64,000 bases of DNA, taken from NCBI GenBank assembly GCA_013397935.1, contig VZRN01001158.1, positions 494,047 to 558,046 on the forward strand, in the 5' to 3' direction. The notes under the pieces are model-generated. The model made no database searches and was not told the DNA's origin. It saw only the letters and a list, made by a program, of their open reading frames with translations. Source of the DNA: Dasyornis broadbenti (taxonomy: Eukaryota; Chordata; Aves; Passeriformes; Dasyornithidae). Numbering within the stretch: position 1 is the first letter of the stretch; the number at the start of each line of letters is the position of its first letter. Both the position numbers and the translations under genes were made by a program. Shown in pieces: positions 61,021 to 64,000 of this stretch.

Positions 61021-61485
61021 GAACCACAGAATCATTAAGGTTGGAAACGCCCTTTCAGATCAAGTCCATCCATCACCCCAGCACCACCACCACGTTCACC
61101 ACTAAACCACCTCCTCAAGTACAACATCCACATGTTTTTTGAACACATCCAGGAGTGGTGATTCCACCACTGCCCTGCGCAGTCTGTTCTAATCCCTGAC
61201 CACCTTTTCTGTGAAGAAATTTCTAATATCCAGTCCAACCTTCCCCTGGCACAACTCGAGGCTGTTTCCTCTCATCCTGTCACTTGCTCCTGGGGAGCAG
61301 AGCCCGAGCCCCCTGGCTGCCCCCTCCTGTCAGGAGTTGTGCAGAGCCAGAAGGTTCCGCCTGAGCTTCCTGTTCTCAGGCTGAGCCCGCTGCAGCTCCC
61401 TCAGTCACTCCAGGTGCTCCAGACCCTTTCCCAGGTCCGGTCCCTTCCCTGGACACGCTCCAGCCCCTCAAAGCCCTTTTTTGTC
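61021..61485 (-). mobile_element. CR1-type LINE fragment, divergent subfamily
   Basis: Minus-orientation element. On plus it reads GAACCACAGAATCATTAAGG TTGGAAACGCCC, GAACACATCCAGGAGTGGTG, GATTCCACCACTGCCCTGCG, TTTTCTGTGAAGAAATTTCT and GGCTGTTTCCTCTCATCCTG. The wording differs from the other copies, indicating another CR1 subfamily. It is GC-rich toward its right end. Confidence 0.92.
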
Positions 61486-62436
61486 ATGTTCCCTCTTCTC
61501 TTCTAAACCACAGAGCTGCTAAGTTATGCACTCCTTAACACAAGACACTATACATGCTATTACATATCATTTCTAGGTCTAAGTAACTTTCAGAGAAGCA
61601 AATATTTGTATAGAAACAGCACACATTGAAAAAAAGCGCCACAACAACTTCCATCCTAGCTCTGGGTTAGATCTGTATGGGAACATAAGGACACAAAGCC
61701 AACTCGGACCGACTTTTATTAGGAAGTGCATAAAGAACTGATTTTGCATAAATTCTGAAAATTTCTGGTTAAAAGCCTTGTTGTTGAAAGTATTATTCAA
61801 GCCTTAAATATGACCCCCTGTGGGATGAATGTGTGCTAAACCAATTCTTAACAGACCTATTAATTGCACTTCATCAGTTGCTTCAGACTATAAGTTTGTG
61901 GAACCACTTTGATTCTTAAGTTTCTAGCTGGCAGGAGAAACAAGCCCCTGACTGTGTCAGAGTTGAGCTGCTGAAGAGATCAGTGTTTTACAAGGGATAT
62001 AAAAATAGTTCACAGTTACTAAAATAGAAATCTTCGTTTGCTTTTCAAGGAGGGGGGAAGGAACATTTATAACTTAGAGTTTAGCAATGAGTAATTAAGA
62101 AATGCACCAGTAAATTAATTAAACATCTTTCCAGGATGTTTTCTGGCTTGTGGAAGGACAGTAAAACATATCTGGGAATTTTCCAGCTGAAAGTTCCTTG
62201 CAAGTTGGATCTTACTGGATATGGTTTTAATCCTCAGCATGGTTTTAATCCTGAAATTACATAACATCTTCTCCCATGTGAACACCAAAGATGCTATTTT
62301 CCTTCTGGATTCTTTTTTAAGATGGTCAGAACACATATTCAATAGGACATGCTGCTTTATCACCTCAGGTTTGCCCTGAAATGCCACTGTAAGGAGACTG
62401 TTACCACAATTAGATGCTTTCGAAGACCCACCACAG
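61486..62436 (-). other. COX10 intron
   Basis: AT-rich intron without a gene. ATGGTTTTAATCCT occurs twice with an 18-base period (62221-62234 and 62239-62252). Confidence 0.6.
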
Positions 62437-62565
62437 AATTGCAGAATGGTTTGGGTTGGAAGGGATCTTAAAGATCATCTCTTTCCACCCTCTGCCATGG
62501 GCAAAGACACCTTCAACTAACCAGGCTGCTGCAAGCCCTGTCCAGCCTGGCCTGGTCAGGTCAAC
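62437..62565 (-). mobile_element. CR1 LINE 3' fragment near a COX10 splice donor
   Basis: Minus-orientation CR1. On plus it opens with CAGAATTGCAGAATGGTTTG and GGTTGGAAGGGATCTTAAAG, then CAAAGACACCTTCAACTAAC and TGTCCAGCCTGGCCTGGTCA. It ends less than 100 bases downstream of the exon donor at 62658. Confidence 0.9.
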
Positions 62566-62657
62566 AAGCAAAAAGAACAAACTTTCCTGCCTTTTGAGTA
62601 GCCTCTTTTTAGTCACCCTGACAACCACTCACCCTGCTGAAAGAGTTTTATACTCAC

Positions 62658-62890
62658 CAGCATCCAGACTGCCGGTAGCCGCAGTCCAGCCCATGATGGG
62701 GGGAATGGCCCCGACAACAGCTCCCACCCACGTGTTGGAAATGCTCATTCTCTTCAAGGGTGTGTAACAGCACGTGTAGAGGAAGATGTTGAAGGCTCCC
62801 AGGGCCCCGGTGAGAGGGTTCACTCCCAGCGTGAGCAGGGCAATTCCTGGGATTCCGCAAGAGGCAGCAAAGCAGACGGCGAGCAGAGGG
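62658..62890 (-). CDS. COX10: COX10 penultimate coding exon: protoheme IX farnesyltransferase transmembrane core
   Basis: An internal exon of 233 bases bounded by acceptor CTCCCCACAG (exon starts 62890) and donor CTG|GTGAGT (exon ends 62658). The first base completes a Ser codon begun in the previous exon; the last base starts a Gly codon completed by the exon at 48589. The product reads PLLAVCFAASCGIPGIALL, TLGVNPLTGALGAFNIFLY, TCCYTPLKRMSISNTWVG and AVVGAIPPIMGWTAATGSLD, matching the COX10/CtaB family core closely. The segments form membrane helices of the UbiA fold around the heme and farnesyl pocket, and the TPLKR loop is characteristic. The frame is intact. The first Asp-rich motif expected in this family must lie in exons beyond the right edge. 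Confidence 0.97.
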
Positions 62891-64000
62891 CTGTGGGGAG
62901 AGATGTGGCACATGCTGAGTAGGAGCTGGCTTTAGAGAATGGCTGTTGTCCCTCTCCTTTTGTTTCCCCCCCAAAATTAAGATTGAATTTTTATGATTGT
63001 TTTACTCAGCCACCCCAAGTTTTCCTGTTCAAGCCCCCATCCTAACAAAAGCCTTTCCAAAATGTTAAGACAATCTTGCTATAGCTCTGCAATGGAAGTG
63101 ATTCTTAATCTTGTGATCACTGTGTTCACCAAATAAATCCAAGCTCTGCAGGTAATGGAGAACTGTTCTCTCTTATGGAGAACCAGTGCTTTCAGCAGAT
63201 CTTCCTCCTTCATTTTAATTTTGGTAAATTTTAACCTCTGGGAAAATCACTCAGAGTTTAGAGTAAATTAAAATGGTTGCAGTTCGTCAGATTTTTAATT
63301 GATTGCAGTTATCCAAGGGATCCTTGAAAATGCAACAGGGTTAGACACAAAATTAGGAAGCATTTATGAGAAAAAGAGTACATTCAATCATTCTGAAATT
63401 ACACCAACAGGAATAAAGTATCTTTGATTTTACTGAAAAAAAGTCTGAATGTTCTACACCCCATTTATCTGATGGGGTCTATCTGATCTGATGCACTATA
63501 CTGAGCAGGGGGAGCACACTAAAACAATGCTGGCAGCAGAATCAAAACTGATTATCTTTTAAGTACGACTGAAACTAACTGAAGATATTTTAGGTTTGGC
63601 TGAAAGCAGCAAAAAACAGATGCAAATTTTTTCTGTGGACTTCTACTGCATATCAGCTGAGAGTTCAGGGACATATGGAAACTCATATTAAAATCTGTCA
63701 GAAAGTGGCTAGAGCTATGTAAACTTCTGCTTAGCAGTTCCACAATAAACATCCAAATAGGATGAACAAGGATTTTTTGTTTGGCTACCAAAACCACATT
63801 TGACATGCGGCATGATGACACGGCCCTAAGGATGCTTTAGTTGTGATTCCTTGTGCCAGATCAACATGTTTGCTGCTGGTGAGGATCTCCTCTTGTGTGC
63901 TTGTTCAAGGCACTTGGTATAATGGGAAGAGAGAACTAAAAGCCTCTAAGAAATAATGTGGTGTGGGCAACCTCTGGAAGGGAGGAAAATGCCATTAAAC
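62891..64000 (-). other. COX10 intron, cut by the window edge
   Basis: Intron preceding the 62890 exon on the minus strand. I looked for the next COX10 exon (expected to carry an NxxxD-type motif) and did not find it, so it lies beyond 64000. The sequence is AT-rich without a repeat that I recognise. Confidence 0.6.

Noticed and set aside
61035..61238. 67-codon minus frame
   Set aside because: Derived from the CR1-type element at 61021-61485.
1..64000. CRISPR arrays, operons, phage or endogenous retrovirus genes, tRNA and rRNA genes
   Set aside because: I looked for regular repeat-spacer blocks, tandem co-oriented frames, retroviral gag/pol-like translations and cloverleaf-like sequence and found none. 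The repeats present are CR1 LINE fragments and simple sequence.
62891..64000. A further upstream COX10 exon
   Set aside because: No minus-strand frame here matches the expected preceding COX10 segment with its NxxxD-type motif.

Overview
This is vertebrate nuclear DNA, almost certainly from a bird. The evidence is split genes with canonical GT-AG introns, a large CpG island at a promoter, sparse coding sequence, and at least ten 5'-truncated CR1 LINE fragments of the avian type. Several of these end in the typical 3' tail built on ATTCTATGATTCTATGA. I see no bacterial, phage, viral or CRISPR-type content. The species cannot be named from the sequence alone. The window holds parts of two minus-strand genes in tandem. 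Reading the minus strand (high to low coordinates), the last two coding exons of COX10 (62890-62658 and 48589-48147) come first. About 14.7 kb later comes the complete two-exon coding sequence of HS3ST3B1 (33493-33051 and 7640-7022). COX10 followed by HS3ST3B1 on the same strand matches the relative order I recall from human 17p12, so this is a conserved syntenic block. The start of COX10 lies beyond the right edge. Layout from left to right: 1-3412 is DNA downstream of HS3ST3B1 with no gene I can support; 3413-7021 is the probable long 3' UTR of HS3ST3B1; 7022-7640 is its second exon with most of the sulfotransferase domain; 7641-33050 is its 25.4 kb intron, nearly free of CR1; 33051-33493 is exon 1; and about 32805-33905 is the CpG-island promoter. 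From 33.9 to 48.1 kb is intergenic, with four CR1 fragments and one isolated CpG cluster. 48147-48589 is the last coding exon of COX10, 48590-62657 is a 14.1 kb COX10 intron with five CR1 insertions, 62658-62890 is the penultimate exon, and 62891-64000 is the next intron, cut by the window edge. The two proteins do not share a pathway. HS3ST3B1 is a Golgi enzyme that 3-O-sulfates heparan sulfate. COX10 is the mitochondrial inner-membrane farnesyltransferase that makes heme O for cytochrome c oxidase. Nothing here amounts to a new biological system. The most useful leads are a degenerate five-copy motif cluster and a second CpG-rich patch in HS3ST3B1 intron 1, an upstream ORF overlapping the HS3ST3B1 start codon, the very uneven CR1 distribution, a perfect 14-bp inverted repeat with homeodomain-like arms, and an orphan CpG cluster between the two genes.
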